From: Pseudoalteromonas distincta | GTDB taxonomy: Bacteria > Pseudomonadota > Gammaproteobacteria > Enterobacterales > Alteromonadaceae | Assembly (NCBI RefSeq): GCF_000814675.1 | Contig: NZ_JWIG01000022.1 | Location: forward strand, 62,001-126,000 | Reading direction: 5' to 3' | Length of the DNA: 64,000 nt | In this document: piece by piece, positions 43,371 to 53,668 of the stretch | Position numbering within the stretch: the first letter of the stretch is position 1 | Layout: each line of letters opens with the position of its first letter | Notes under the pieces: model-generated | Told to the model about the DNA's origin: nothing | Database searches by the model: none | What the model saw: only the letters and a program-made list of their open reading frames with translations | Made by a program: the position numbers and the translations under genes

Positions 43371-44699
43371 TCATTTAGCAGTTTTCACCATTATTCTGAA
43401 CGGAGTTGGTTTTTTCGATTCTAGCTGTTGGAGTTTTTCTATCGATTTACTGCCAAATACATGACCTTTGGGCAGCAACATTATGCCCGTATGGCTGTGT
43501 AGAGCATGGCCCAGTACCATTTGCTCTTTGAGTTCATGGGCATTACAAATTAGCACTGATCCTGCTGAACTTTTTTGTTCGTGTAGTTTTGCATGGCTTG
43601 CTTCAAGTGCACGTACAATTTTAGGATGATAAAACGATCCACTATAAAGTTTTACACTTTCGAGTGCGTCATCGTGGCGCTGCTTTTCATCACTTGCATT
43701 GCTCTGCTCAAACGCGTCCCAATAGTCGCGCGCTAAACCTAGCACCATAGCGCCTATAGGGATGTCGTTTCCGGCAAGGCCTTTGGGCATTCCGTTTCCG
43801 TTAAAGCGCTCAAACTGATAATAAATAGCATCCGATAAGTCATGTAAATGTATTGCTGGCATTAACATTAATTGTGCGGTACTTGGGTGAGTATAAAAGG
43901 TTTTACGTTGTTGCTCGCTTAAGCGGTTAACTGGTTTTTTATAAAGATCAGGATCCATAGCAAGCAAGCCTATTTGCGCCAAGTAACCAGCCATAGGGGC
44001 AAGATCAATGCTTTTTTGCGACAAGTTTAAGTAAAGTGCTATTTGTGTGCAGGTATTAGCAATATTTTGTGCTTTGTTGCCATCTAGGTAAGGGTTTGCG
44101 TTAACAAAATTATATAGCAGCTCTACGGTCGATTTATGCTCTTGTTTTTCGCGCTCGTTGGCGTCTTCAAGCTTTTTTAAAACCTGTTTTATTTGTAAGG
44201 TGCGTTTTTCTACTCGTTGTTCAAGCGAATTATTAAGCTCTAGCAACTCTTGGTTTTGCGCTTTAACTTGTGCCTCTAATTTTTGATTTTGTTTTTTTAG
44301 TGCAAATTTTTCTAGGCTATCTCTAATGCTACGAAGTAATAAATCGTTTTGCCAAGGCTTTTGAATATAACCATTTATTTGGCCTTGGTTAACAGCCGCT
44401 AAGGTGGTTTGTATGTCGGCGTAGCCGGTTAATAAAATGCGTTGGGTGTCGGGTGCCAGCGCACGTGCTTTTTCTAAAAACTCGGCACCGTTCATTACCG
44501 GCATACGCATATCGCTAATAATTAAACCAAACTCATGATTTTTAAAAAGCGTTAGTGCACTTTGCGGGTTATCGCAAACAATAACCGAAAGGCCATTTAC
44601 TTCAAGTAGCCGTGTTAACGTGCGTAGTACTATTTCATCATCATCAATGCAAAGTACATCAACCTGATTTATTGGTGTGCTTGGTGTTACTTGAGTCAT
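43371..44699 (-). CDS. Response regulator with degenerate HD-GYP domain
   Basis: A 442-residue cytoplasmic protein: an N-terminal receiver domain (LCIDDDEIVLRTL; phospho-acceptor Asp63 in ISDMRMPVMNG; Lys in IQKPW), a coiled coil (about 135-185), then an HD-GYP-like domain (about 190-340). The catalytic signatures are lost: the expected HD is AQ in GYLAQIGLLA, the second His pair is replaced in IYYQFERFNGNGMP, and GYP became GMP. So it probably cannot cleave cyclic di-GMP and may act as an adaptor. The last 70 residues are unassigned. It is divergent from a soluble histidine kinase, its likely partner. Confidence 0.85.
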   Translation of the reverse strand: MTQVTPSTPINQVDVLCIDDDEIVLRTLTRLLEVNGLSVIVCDNPQSALTLFKNHEFGLIISDMRMPVMNGAEFLEKARALAPDTQRILLTGYADIQTTLAAVNQGQINGYIQKPWQNDLLLRSIRDSLEKFALKKQNQKLEAQVKAQNQELLELNNSLEQRVEKRTLQIKQVLKKLEDANEREKQEHKSTVELLYNFVNANPYLDGNKAQNIANTCTQIALYLNLSQKSIDLAPMAGYLAQIGLLAMDPDLYKKPVNRLSEQQRKTFYTHPSTAQLMLMPAIHLHDLSDAIYYQFERFNGNGMPKGLAGNDIPIGAMVLGLARDYWDAFEQSNASDEKQRHDDALESVKLYSGSFYHPKIVRALEASHAKLHEQKSSAGSVLICNAHELKEQMVLGHALHSHTGIMLLPKGHVFGSKSIEKLQQLESKKPTPFRIMVKTAK

Positions 44700-44914
44700 T
44701 GAGTCGCCTTTAAATTACTTCTGGTTAAATAATAGCTTAAAAAAATACTCTATGGTGTGTTTGTGCCTACCTTTTATATTAAGTGGTATTTACATAATGG
44801 AGTTATTAGCAATAAGTGGATAATTACTTATGCAAAATATTAGGCCTTGGCTGCACTAAAGTTGCAAATTTGCATACAGACGACTAAACGTTATGTATAA
44901 AGTTATCTATATGG

Positions 44915-45877
44915 ATGAAGGGAATGGATGGATCAGATGGTAATTTTGAACGTGCTTTTTTAAACGAACAAAAGCTGCGCTTAGCTGCAGAGCAATTACT
45001 TAAAGATAAAAGTAGCGTTTTAGTTGCCATAAATAATGAACTACAAAAAAAAGTAGCCGACTTAGAACACCAACAAATGCTGTTTGTGCAAACAGAAAAA
45101 ATGGCGACCTTAGGTACACTGAGCGCAGGCGTTGCCCACGAAATAAATACCCCGCTTGCCTATGCAATGAGTAACGTAGAGAGCCTACAAAACGCAAGCC
45201 CTTTACTTGTAGCGCTGCTAAAACTTAACGAACAATATTTAAATAACGAAATTAAAGAGAGCCGTTTTAAACACGAAATCGACATACTCAATTTACAGTA
45301 TCCGTACGCGTGGATTTATAACAATTTGCAGGGGCAAATTAACGACAGCGTTGAAGGACTTAAACGTATAAAACAAATAGTGCATGACTTATTAAACTTT
45401 GCCCACCCCACCTCTTCGCAAGATAAACAATTAGCCGATGTAACAACGGGTGCTAATAATGCTTTAAGATTACTAAGTAGCAAACTTAAATTATGCGAAA
45501 TAAAAACGCGGTTTGAACCCCTACCACTCATTTGGTGCAATTTATCGTCAATTAATCAGATTTTTGTAAACCTTTTAATGAATGCTTGGCAAGCTTGCGA
45601 GTTAGATTTAGAAAAAGGCTGCATTATTGAAGTCAATATTTTTGTACTACACACAAATATTTGTATTGAAATAAAAGATAACGGTTGTGGCATGAATGAA
45701 GACACAATAGCGCATATGTTTGACCCTTTTTATACAACAAAAGAAGTCGGAAAAGGCACCGGTATGGGTATGACACTTGTATACGCTATGGTGAGCGATC
45801 ACGGTGGAAAAATAGAAGTTAACAGTACATTAGGCACAGGTACGACCATTCGCTGCCTATTACCTTTAAAAGGGTAA
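44915..45877 (+). CDS. Soluble sensor histidine kinase
   Basis: A 320-residue protein without membrane segments. A short coiled coil (about 15-60) leads to the H-box TLGTLSAGVAHEINTPLAYA with His75, an N-box QIFVNLLMNAWQA, G1 EIKDNGCGM, F-box PFYTTKEVGKGTG and G2 MGMTLVYAM, so catalysis looks intact. There is no sensor domain of its own; input may come from a partner protein. It is divergent from the REC/HD-GYP-like regulator, which may be its cognate receiver. The start is uncertain, as ATGs at 44915 and 44924 both have weak ribosome binding sites. Confidence 0.88.
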   Translation: MKGMDGSDGNFERAFLNEQKLRLAAEQLLKDKSSVLVAINNELQKKVADLEHQQMLFVQTEKMATLGTLSAGVAHEINTPLAYAMSNVESLQNASPLLVALLKLNEQYLNNEIKESRFKHEIDILNLQYPYAWIYNNLQGQINDSVEGLKRIKQIVHDLLNFAHPTSSQDKQLADVTTGANNALRLLSSKLKLCEIKTRFEPLPLIWCNLSSINQIFVNLLMNAWQACELDLEKGCIIEVNIFVLHTNICIEIKDNGCGMNEDTIAHMFDPFYTTKEVGKGTGMGMTLVYAMVSDHGGKIEVNSTLGTGTTIRCLLPLKG

Positions 45878-46132
45878 AATAACGAGCAAAACCACATTGT
45901 AAATAAAGTGTTAAACATTCTATTTCTTGATGTTTAATCCTTTATTAGCATGCATTTTAACCGATTTGATGTGGTTTTTTCTTATCTTGAAGTTTATTTG
46001 CATACTTAGACCAAATATTTAGTTTTTTTCATTTCTTTTTGTTTGCATATGTTGCTAGGATGTTTGCAACAGGTTATGAGCATCATAACCACACACATAT
46101 TATTAAGAATACAAAAAAACAGGGTCGTCACT

Positions 46133-48673
46133 ATGTCAACATACCGTTTAAACACACTTGCTGTAGCCGTTGCTTTCGCGTTTAGCGCACCAAGCATTGT
46201 TAACGCAGAAGAAGCACCTGTACAAGCTGCTAAAAACATTGAGCAAATATCTGTATTAGGATCGCGTGTATCTAACCGTACCTCTACAGAGTCTTCTTCT
46301 CCTATTGATTTAATTGACGCGGATGATTTAACTAAAGGTGGTTTTACCGAGTTAGGCCAAAGCCTTCAAGCGACAGCGCCTTCATTTAACTTTTCGCGTA
46401 CACAAGTATCAGACGGTTCTGATTTATTTAGACCCGCAACGCTTCGTGGCTTACAACCAGATCAAACCCTTGTATTAGTAAATGGTAAACGTCGTCATAA
46501 CCAATCAATTTTTGGCCTTAACGGTACAGTAGGCGCAGGCGCTGCGGGTACTGATATGAATGCCATTCCGCTAACGGCGCTTAAAGGCGTTGAAGTATTA
46601 CGCGACGGCGCAGCGGCGCAGTATGGCTCTGACGCGATTGCAGGTGTTATTAACTTATCTCTTAATAACTCAACCGGTATTACAACGGGTTTTGTACAAT
46701 ACGGCGGCACAAGTGAAGGTGACGGCGACACTATTTCAGCAGGTTTAAACCGTGGTTTTGAATTAGGTAACGAAGGCGGCTTTATTAACCTATCGCTTGA
46801 GTACCGTGATGCCGACGGCACTAACCGCGCCGAGCGCGATACGGGTGGTTCACTTAATGTTGAACCAGGTACGCTAAGTGAAGATGTACGCTGGGGCCAA
46901 GGTAACTCAGAAAGTGAATTTACGTCGTTATTTTACAACATGGCATTACCAGTGGGCGACGGCGAGCTTTACTCGTTTGGTGGCTACTCTGAGCGCACGG
47001 CGCTGGGTAATGGTTTTTACCGTAACTTTAACGAAGCGTCTAAAAACGTAACACAAGTATACAGCGATGGTTTTTTACCGCGCATATATAACGAAGCACA
47101 AGATATTTCAGTAGCGCTTGGGTTTAAAGGCGATATAAACACAGACTGGACTTACGATGTATCGGCTGTTTATGGTGAAAACCAATACGATTTTACATCA
47201 CGCAATACATTAAATGCTTCTTACGCGGCTGAATATTTATTTAATAACCCAGATGCAAGCGATGCCGACATTGCAGCAAACTCAGGCCCTACTGGCGGTT
47301 ACTCAGGTGGTTTTAGATTCGATCAAACAACGGTTAACCTTGATGTAAACGGTATTGTAGATATTGGCCGTAGTGAGCCTTTATATGTAACAGTAGGCGC
47401 CGAATACCGTAAAGAAAACTACGAGATAGTGCCTGGCGATGAAGCATCATACGCCTGTGGACTAGCAAATATGGATACCTCGTACCCATCAGTAAACGAT
47501 CCGGATCAATTTGCACAGTGTGGTTTTCAGGCTTATAACGGCCTTCGCCCTGAAGCGGCTAACGACAGCGACCGTAACAGCTACGCAGTTTATGTAGACG
47601 TAGAAACTATGATCACCGACGCATGGAACGTAAGTGGTGCACTACGCTATGAAGATTTCTCAGATGCTGGGGATGATTTAATTGGTAAATTAGCAACACG
47701 TTATGAATTTTCAGATGACTTTGCAGTACGTGGTGCACTGTCTACTGGTTTTAGAGCGCCATCACTTCAACAAAGTGGTTATACAGCTTTTACAACTAAC
47801 TTAGGCTCAGACGGCACATTAACGCAGTCGTTCACAGCAAACACAGGGACCGCTTTCCCAAGTGCGTTAGGCGTAGATAGCTTAGAGCTTGAAACATCAA
47901 CAAACTACAGCGCAGGTTTTGTTTACGATGTAACAAGCGAGCTTTCGTTAACGGTTGATTTTTACCGTGTAGAAATTGAAGACCGTATTACACTTGGCAG
48001 CTTGCTTTCGGCTGACGACGTATCGTTTAGCTCGGAAGCAGTTGCAGCGCTACAAGCAACGGGAGCTGTGCAAGCTAACTACTTCTCAAATTCGGTTGAT
48101 TCTACTACGCAAGGTGTTGATATTATTGCATCGTACCGCACTGAAGTTGAAGGCGGTAATTTAGGAGTAACCTTTGCAGGTAACCTAAACGATACTAAAA
48201 TTGACAGCGTAAACGCAGAAGACGGTATTCCTGAAGCGGTTGCTTTTGACGATTTACAACGCAGCTTTTTTACCGACGGACAACCGAGCGAACGTGCAAC
48301 GCTTACGTTTGACTACGAACGCGATGCCTACACATCAACCATTCGCTTTAACTACTTTGGCGAAACAGATGTAAAATACTTTGGTAACGACCATATTTCA
48401 TTACCAGGTGAGCTTTCGCCTACGGGTTCATTTAAACCAACAAGTACGGTTGAGTCTGCTGTGTTAGTTGATTTAAATGTTAGCTACCAAATTAATGACA
48501 TGTTTGCGCTTTCGGTAGGTGCCGATAACGTATTTGACGAAACACCAGACGAATTAGGTGATGACGAAGTACTTAATTTTATCACCAACGGCGCATTTAA
48601 ATATCCAGTACGTGCATTGCCATACGGTTTTGACGGCAGAACGTACTATGCAAAAGTAAGCTTTAGTTTTTAA
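46133..48673 (+). CDS. TonB-dependent outer-membrane receptor
   Basis: I start at ATG 46133 (846 aa) so that the signal peptide (MSTYRLNTLAVAVAFAFSAP...VNA) is at the N-terminus; the ORF upstream of it has no such feature. After cleavage comes a TonB-box-like IEQISVLG, a plug domain (SPIDLIDADDLTKGG, ATLRGLQPDQTLVLVNGKRR, VEVLRDGAAAQYGSDAIAGV) and a 22-stranded barrel ending YAKVSFSF with the terminal Phe. An internal Cys pair (CGLANMDTSY ... QCGF) is in an outer loop. The substrate cannot be assigned; no transporter or degradative genes flank it. Confidence 0.94.
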   Translation: MSTYRLNTLAVAVAFAFSAPSIVNAEEAPVQAAKNIEQISVLGSRVSNRTSTESSSPIDLIDADDLTKGGFTELGQSLQATAPSFNFSRTQVSDGSDLFRPATLRGLQPDQTLVLVNGKRRHNQSIFGLNGTVGAGAAGTDMNAIPLTALKGVEVLRDGAAAQYGSDAIAGVINLSLNNSTGITTGFVQYGGTSEGDGDTISAGLNRGFELGNEGGFINLSLEYRDADGTNRAERDTGGSLNVEPGTLSEDVRWGQGNSESEFTSLFYNMALPVGDGELYSFGGYSERTALGNGFYRNFNEASKNVTQVYSDGFLPRIYNEAQDISVALGFKGDINTDWTYDVSAVYGENQYDFTSRNTLNASYAAEYLFNNPDASDADIAANSGPTGGYSGGFRFDQTTVNLDVNGIVDIGRSEPLYVTVGAEYRKENYEIVPGDEASYACGLANMDTSYPSVNDPDQFAQCGFQAYNGLRPEAANDSDRNSYAVYVDVETMITDAWNVSGALRYEDFSDAGDDLIGKLATRYEFSDDFAVRGALSTGFRAPSLQQSGYTAFTTNLGSDGTLTQSFTANTGTAFPSALGVDSLELETSTNYSAGFVYDVTSELSLTVDFYRVEIEDRITLGSLLSADDVSFSSEAVAALQATGAVQANYFSNSVDSTTQGVDIIASYRTEVEGGNLGVTFAGNLNDTKIDSVNAEDGIPEAVAFDDLQRSFFTDGQPSERATLTFDYERDAYTSTIRFNYFGETDVKYFGNDHISLPGELSPTGSFKPTSTVESAVLVDLNVSYQINDMFALSVGADNVFDETPDELGDDEVLNFITNGAFKYPVRALPYGFDGRTYYAKVSFSF

Positions 48674-48710
48674 TTATCTTATAAAAAAGTAAAGCAAACT
48701 AAGTAATATT

Positions 48711-48738
48711 AAGCGCAGTTATTAACTGCGCTTTTTTA
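48711..48738 (+). terminator. Intrinsic terminator after the TonB receptor
   Basis: AAGCGCAGTT-ATT-AACTGCGCTTTTTT, a 10-bp stem 37 bases beyond the stop. Confidence 0.88.
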
Positions 48739-48867
48739 TTATTAAAAAACTACCAAATGGATGTTAAAAATACTTGCGCGGTTGAAAATTAAGCCTACAA
48801 TCGCCATCTCTTAAATAGGCCAATATAAAAGCCTCTTTATTATTTAACTTTAGTTGATAGGAAATAT

Positions 48868-49068
48868 ATGACTAAAAAATCTAAAGCAAAAACCGCAAAC
48901 ACCAGCGCGGTAGACACAGGACGAGGCGTTATAAACCACAATGCACTAGCGGCAATGGTCACCTCTAAATTATTTAAACCACAAGTGGTTAAAGCTAAAA
49001 AAGGCAAAGGCTCGTTTAAACGTAGCAACAAACATTCAGGACAAGAGTCCTATTTAATCGCGGCTTAA
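48868..49068 (+). CDS. arfA: Alternative ribosome-rescue factor ArfA
   Basis: ArfA enters stalled non-stop ribosomes and recruits release factor 2 when trans-translation fails. The 66-residue protein has the family core GVINHNALAAMVTSKLF followed by KAKKGKGSFKRSNKH, which matches ArfA's NAIEALL..PLF and KGKGSY-R-KH signatures; Ser/Phe replaces the usual Tyr context. In E. coli the arfA mRNA is cut or ends within the coding region, so that tmRNA keeps the protein low. A small hairpin lies in the same position here (49038-49051). AGGAAAT precedes the ATG. Confidence 0.85.
   Translation: MTKKSKAKTANTSAVDTGRGVINHNALAAMVTSKLFKPQVVKAKKGKGSFKRSNKHSGQESYLIAA
49038..49051 (+). promoter_or_regulatory. 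Hairpin within the 3' end of arfA
   Basis: AGGAC-AAGA-GTCCT, a 5-bp stem with a 4-base loop, lies a few codons before the stop. In arfA genes of enterobacteria an intragenic stem or terminator makes the mRNA non-stop, coupling ArfA to tmRNA failure. The stem here is short, so the same role is only likely by analogy. Confidence 0.4.
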
Positions 49069-49103
49069 TTAGCACCGATCAAATAGGGCTTTTGAATATA
49101 ATA

Positions 49104-51084
49104 AGCGAGGTTTTATACCTCGCTTTTACTTTTAAAGAATACAAGCCATGTTACATGAGCGCGAAATAAATTCGCACCTACGGGTTTGGTGTTTGCACGA
49201 TGTAGGTGAGGTTTTATAGCTCGCTTTTACTTTTAAAGCATTGAAGCCATGTTACATGAGCGCGAAATAAATTCGCACCTACGAGTTTGGTGTTTGCACG
49301 ATGTAGGTGAGGTTTTATACTTCGCTTTCACTTTCAGTTCTTTATTATTTTAACTCCCAAACTACCCTCTAAAAGCGCAGCGCCTCTAAACCTCTTTGTG
49401 AATAACAGCCCTTAAAATATGAACGCACAAAGAGAAGAAAAAGAGGAGTAAATGAACAGACAAAGTCCATTTGTTTAAGTTATATGATATTTCACCACCG
49501 AGGCGCTGTGCGCTACACAGAGAAAACACGAGTAATGGTTAGTCACTGGTCCTTGCTTTCTCCTTCATTTCTCGGTGATGATTTAATTACTTGTTTACTA
49601 ATGCATCCGACTAAATGTAAAAGCGGTGTTTTTAAACGCCAGCAAGCTGCGCGTCTACAGGTGTTTATACTCAAGTTAGAAGTGTAGTTTTTAACCTTTA
49701 AAACTATTATTTTTAACTGTTTGTTACATGAGCGCGAAATAAATTCGCACCTACCGGTTTGGTGTTTGCACGATGTAGGTGAGGTTTTATACCTCGCTTT
49801 TACTTTTAGCTCTTTATTATTTTAACTCCCTAGCTACCCTCTAAAAGCGCAGCGCCTCTAAACCTCTTTGTGAATAACAGCCCTTAAAAATATGAATGCA
49901 CAAAGAGAAGAAAAAGAGGAGTAAATGAGAAAACACGAGTAATGTTAGCTTTTAAACGCTAGCAAGCTGCGCGTCTACAGGTGCTTATACTCAAGTTAGA
50001 GTATGGTCTGTAGAAGGTTACTTGTTTAATAATGCATGCGACTAAATGCAAAAGCGATGCTTTTAAACGCCAGCAAGCTGCGCGTCTACAGGTGCTTATA
50101 CTCAAGTTAGAGTATGGTCTGTAGAAGGTTACTTGTTTAATAATGCATGCGACTAAATGCAAAAGCGATGCTTTTAAACGCCAGCAAGCTGCGCGTCTAC
50201 AGGTGTTTTAACTGTTTGTGATGGGTTTGCACGATGTAGGTGAGGTTTTATACCTCGCTTTCACTTTTAGTTCTTTATTATTTTAACTCCCAAGCAATCC
50301 TCTAAAAGCGCAGCGACTCTAAACCTCTTTGTGAATAACAGCCCTTAAAAATATGAATGCACAAAGAGAAGAAAAAGAGGAGTAAATGAGCAGACAAAGT
50401 CCATTTGTTTAAGTTATATGATATTTCACCACCGAGGCGCTGTGCGCTACACAGAGAAAACACGAGTAATGGTTAGTCACTGCTCCTTGTTTTCTCCTTC
50501 ACTTCTCGGTGGTGATTTAATTACTTGTTTGCTAATGCATCCGACTAAAGGTAAAAGCGGTGCTTTTAAACGCCAGCAAGCTGCGCGTCTACAGGTGTTT
50601 TAACTGTTTGTGATGGGTTTGCACAATATAGGTGAGATTTTATACCTCGCTGTTACTTTTAGTTCTTTATTATTTTAACTCCCTAGCTACCCTCTAAAAG
50701 CGCAGCGCCTCTAAACCTCTTTGTGAATAACAGCCCTTAAAATATGAATGCACAAAGAGAAGAAAAAGAGGAGTAAATGAGAAAACACGAGTAATGTTAG
50801 CTTTTAAACGCTAGCAAGCTGCGCGTCTACAGGTGCTTATACTCAAGTTAGAGTATTGTCTGTAGAAAGTAACTTATTTACTAATGCATCCGACTAAATG
50901 CAAAAGCGGTGCTTTTAAACGCCAGCAAGCTGCGCGTCTGCAGGTGCTTATACTCAAGTTAGAGTATGGTCTGTAGAAGGTGACTTATTTACTAATGCAT
51001 CCGACTAAATGTAAAAGCGGTGCTTTTAAACGCCAGCAAGCTGCGCGTCTACAGGTGCTTATACTCAAGTTAGAAGTGTAGTTT
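49104..51084. repeat. 2-kb block of nested repeats
   Basis: The gap between arfA and eutR is filled by three interleaved families: GTAGGTGAGGTTTTATACCT hairpins with partner GCGCGAAATAAATTCGCACC; the CTCTAAAAGCGCAGCGCCTC unit (about 49370, 49839, 50301 and 50692); and CGCCAGCAAGCTGCGCGTCT with CTACAGGTG at about 110-bp spacing. A longer segment (GTTTAAGTTATATGATATTT onward, ~190 bp) occurs at 49463 and again at 50403. Small reading frames here are repeat-derived and not genes. At least one 59-bp piece matches the 3' end of eutR. Confidence 0.85.
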
Positions 51085-52041
51085 TTAACCTTTAAAACTA
51101 TTATTTTTAACTGTTTGTGATGGGTTTTCACCAAATAGTTGCGTGTAATCTTTAGCAAATTGTCCCGCGTGCCAAAATCCCCAATTGGCTGCTATTACTG
51201 AAATGGGCTTATCTTGGTTTGGTTTTTTTAGTTCCCGCCTTACATTATTTAAGCGTGTTAAACGTAAAAACCGCAAAGGGTTAATTCCTAAAATACTCTC
51301 AAAGCTATACTGAAGTGTGCGCCTACTTACAAAGGAAAGCTCGCACAGCTCGGTTATGGTTATTGGGTTTTGTGGATTTGTGGCCACGTAATCTTTTACT
51401 TTATCTACTACGGCTTTGCGGTGTTTATAACTTGGCGCAATATTTTGCTGCGGATTGTCTGCTTGTAATAAGTGTAGTGCCAACATGTTTAGCATATCTT
51501 GTTGTGATTCGGTTCTAAGTCCAAAGCCCTTGCCTATAACCATGCTATTAATTATTTGTCTTGCCGTTTGCAAAGATGAGTTGCTCACCGATAAACGAGC
51601 TGATTGTGCAGATGCCAGGTTTTTCAATGTTACGCCTTGAAGCTGCGCCATATATTCAATTGAGTTCCAATCGATTACCAAACCATAAATATTAAATTGC
51701 TCAGGGGTTATCAGCTCAAAGTCGTTATCACTTGTACGGCACATAAATTGATTACTTGCCACACTTAAACCATTAATTTTACTTTGCTGTGACTGACAAG
51801 GAATGCCAAGCCAAACCGAATTAGGGGCTATGTTACATTGCTGACGAAGCGCTCGCTCAGTGTATTCTTTAAACACATGAATATTGGCGTAATCCGTTTC
51901 TTCAATACAACCATAAAAGCTGCCGTCGCTCATTTGATCGTATTTTTGCTGCCATTGAGTAAGGCTATGCGCTTGCTCGTCTATATCGTGTGTTTGCACC
52001 TTGCTCTTTAGTGGTGCGCTGAAGCTAGTTTGCTGCGCCAT
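51085..52041 (-). CDS. eutR: AraC-family regulator of ethanolamine use
   Basis: A 318-residue AraC-type regulator lying head to head with eutB, thus very probably EutR, which activates eut genes when ethanolamine and cobalamin are present. The C-terminal DNA-binding domain has two helix-turn-helices (ITELCELSFVSRRTLQYSFE; then SVIAANWGFWHAGQFAKDYT), and GENPSQT is the usual AraC ending. The first 200 residues form the ligand/dimer region. Codons at the 3' end are shared with a repeat copy at 49666-49724. A minor uncertainty is whether the start is ATG 52041. Confidence 0.88.
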   Translation of the reverse strand: MAQQTSFSAPLKSKVQTHDIDEQAHSLTQWQQKYDQMSDGSFYGCIEETDYANIHVFKEYTERALRQQCNIAPNSVWLGIPCQSQQSKINGLSVASNQFMCRTSDNDFELITPEQFNIYGLVIDWNSIEYMAQLQGVTLKNLASAQSARLSVSNSSLQTARQIINSMVIGKGFGLRTESQQDMLNMLALHLLQADNPQQNIAPSYKHRKAVVDKVKDYVATNPQNPITITELCELSFVSRRTLQYSFESILGINPLRFLRLTRLNNVRRELKKPNQDKPISVIAANWGFWHAGQFAKDYTQLFGENPSQTVKNNSFKG

Positions 52042-52150
52042 ATCGGGGATGCTCTTTTTCGTTACACTTTCATTATGCTTAAGTTAACACCGCTTTGCGT
52101 GTGTAACCAATTGAATTGGATTAATAAATAATCTTTTGCCGAAATTCGAT

Positions 52151-52184
52151 AGTTACTTGGTACAAAATAAGCTGTCTTGTAACT
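52151..52184. promoter_or_regulatory. Possible operator between eutR and eutB
   Basis: AGTTAC and GTAACT form a spaced inverted pair in the 220-base divergent gap, 78 bases before the eutB start. AraC-type regulators often use direct repeats, so this is a weak candidate only. Confidence 0.3.
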
Positions 52185-52261
52185 ATTCAATATTGATTTA
52201 TAGCTAAAGATGCAGCAAAACCTATACCAAGGTTGATCATATTAGTTATGTGGAGTAAATC

Positions 52262-53668
52262 ATGGGGCAAGCGTACAGTTACACTTTAGGTACACATACT
52301 TATAAATTCAAGAACTTAGCCCAGTTAATGGCTAAAGCTACACCGCAGCGTTCGGGTGATCGCTTAGCGGGCGTAATTGCACAATCAGCACAAGAACGTG
52401 CTGTGGCACAAATGACATTGGCGGATATTCCTCTTAAAACATTTTTAAATGAGGTACTTATTCCCTACGAAGATGACGAAATTACACGCTTAATTATTGA
52501 CGAGCACGATGCAAATGCCTTTATGGCTATTGCACATTTAACCGTAGGCGATTTTCGTAATTGGCTTTTAAGTGACTTTGCAACACCTGCTGTACTTGCA
52601 AGTATAAGGCAAGGTATTACGCCGGAAATGGCTGCTGCAGTTAGCAAAATAATGCGCAATCAAGATCTCATATTAATTGCTAAAAAGTGCCATGTTACGA
52701 GTGCTTTTAGAAATACTATTGGCCTCCCCGGGCATTTATCTACACGTTTACAACCAAATCACCCAACTGACGATATTAATGGTATTGCTGCGTGCATGCT
52801 TGATGGTTTGCTATACGGTAATGGCGATGCAGTAATAGGTATAAACCCTGCAACCGATAACGTTGCCCAAGCCATTAAATTAATGACGTTAATGGATGAT
52901 GTTATTCAAAAGTACGCCATACCAACCCAAAGTTGCGTACTCACCCATGTTACTAACACCATTGAATGTATAGAAGCTGGCGCACCAGTTGATTTAGTAT
53001 TTCAGTCGATTGGTGGCACAGAGGCTACTAATTCAAGTTTTGGTTTTAATTTAAATACCTTGGCTGAAGCGCAAGATGCCGCTTTGAGTTTAAAGCGTGG
53101 CACTGTTGGCAATAATGTGATGTATTTTGAAACTGGGCAAGGCAGTTCGCTTTCAGCAAATGCGCATCATGAGCTTGATCAGCAAACGTGTGAAGCTCGC
53201 GCTTATGCCGTTGCGCGTAAGTTTAACCCGTTACTGGTAAATACCGTGGTGGGGTTTATTGGCCCTGAATATTTGTTTGATGGTAAAGAAATTACCCGAG
53301 CAGGACTTGAGGATCACTTTTGCGCTAAGTTACTAGGCATACCGATGGGATGTGATGTGTGTTACACCAATCATGCAGAGGCTGATCAAAACGATATGGA
53401 TAACTTGCTTACGCTATTAGGTGTTGCTGGTTGCTCGTTTGTAATGGGAATACCTGGCTCTGACGATATTATGCTTAATTACCAAACTACGTCGTTTCAT
53501 GATGCATTATATGTTCGCCGTGTACTTGGCTCTAGACCTGCCCCCGAGTTTGAAGCATGGCTAAGCAATATGAAAATAATGCAAAGCACTTCCGATATTA
53601 CACTTTCAGATACCTTGCCTCCCGCTTTTGCGAAACCTCTGGGTGCAATTACTGGAGGTGGCTCATGA
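52262..53668 (+). CDS. eutB: Ethanolamine ammonia-lyase, large subunit
   Basis: Catalytic subunit of the adenosylcobalamin-dependent enzyme that splits ethanolamine to acetaldehyde and ammonia. The 468-residue protein agrees in length and has the family stretches LAGVIAQSAQERAVAQ, CHVTSAFRNTIGLPGHLSTR, NDDING-like DDINGIAACMLDGLLYGNGD, GINPATDN, YFETGQGSSLSANAHH and IPGSDDIMLNYQTTSFHDAL. It overlaps eutC by 4 bases (ATGA), which makes the two subunits in step. Glutamate and Asp residues of the barrel active site appear intact. Confidence 0.97.
   Translation: MGQAYSYTLGTHTYKFKNLAQLMAKATPQRSGDRLAGVIAQSAQERAVAQMTLADIPLKTFLNEVLIPYEDDEITRLIIDEHDANAFMAIAHLTVGDFRNWLLSDFATPAVLASIRQGITPEMAAAVSKIMRNQDLILIAKKCHVTSAFRNTIGLPGHLSTRLQPNHPTDDINGIAACMLDGLLYGNGDAVIGINPATDNVAQAIKLMTLMDDVIQKYAIPTQSCVLTHVTNTIECIEAGAPVDLVFQSIGGTEATNSSFGFNLNTLAEAQDAALSLKRGTVGNNVMYFETGQGSSLSANAHHELDQQTCEARAYAVARKFNPLLVNTVVGFIGPEYLFDGKEITRAGLEDHFCAKLLGIPMGCDVCYTNHAEADQNDMDNLLTLLGVAGCSFVMGIPGSDDIMLNYQTTSFHDALYVRRVLGSRPAPEFEAWLSNMKIMQSTSDITLSDTLPPAFAKPLGAITGGGS

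Noticed and set aside
49484..50603. Several 60-67-codon frames
   Set aside because: All are formed by repeat units and recur with each repeat copy.
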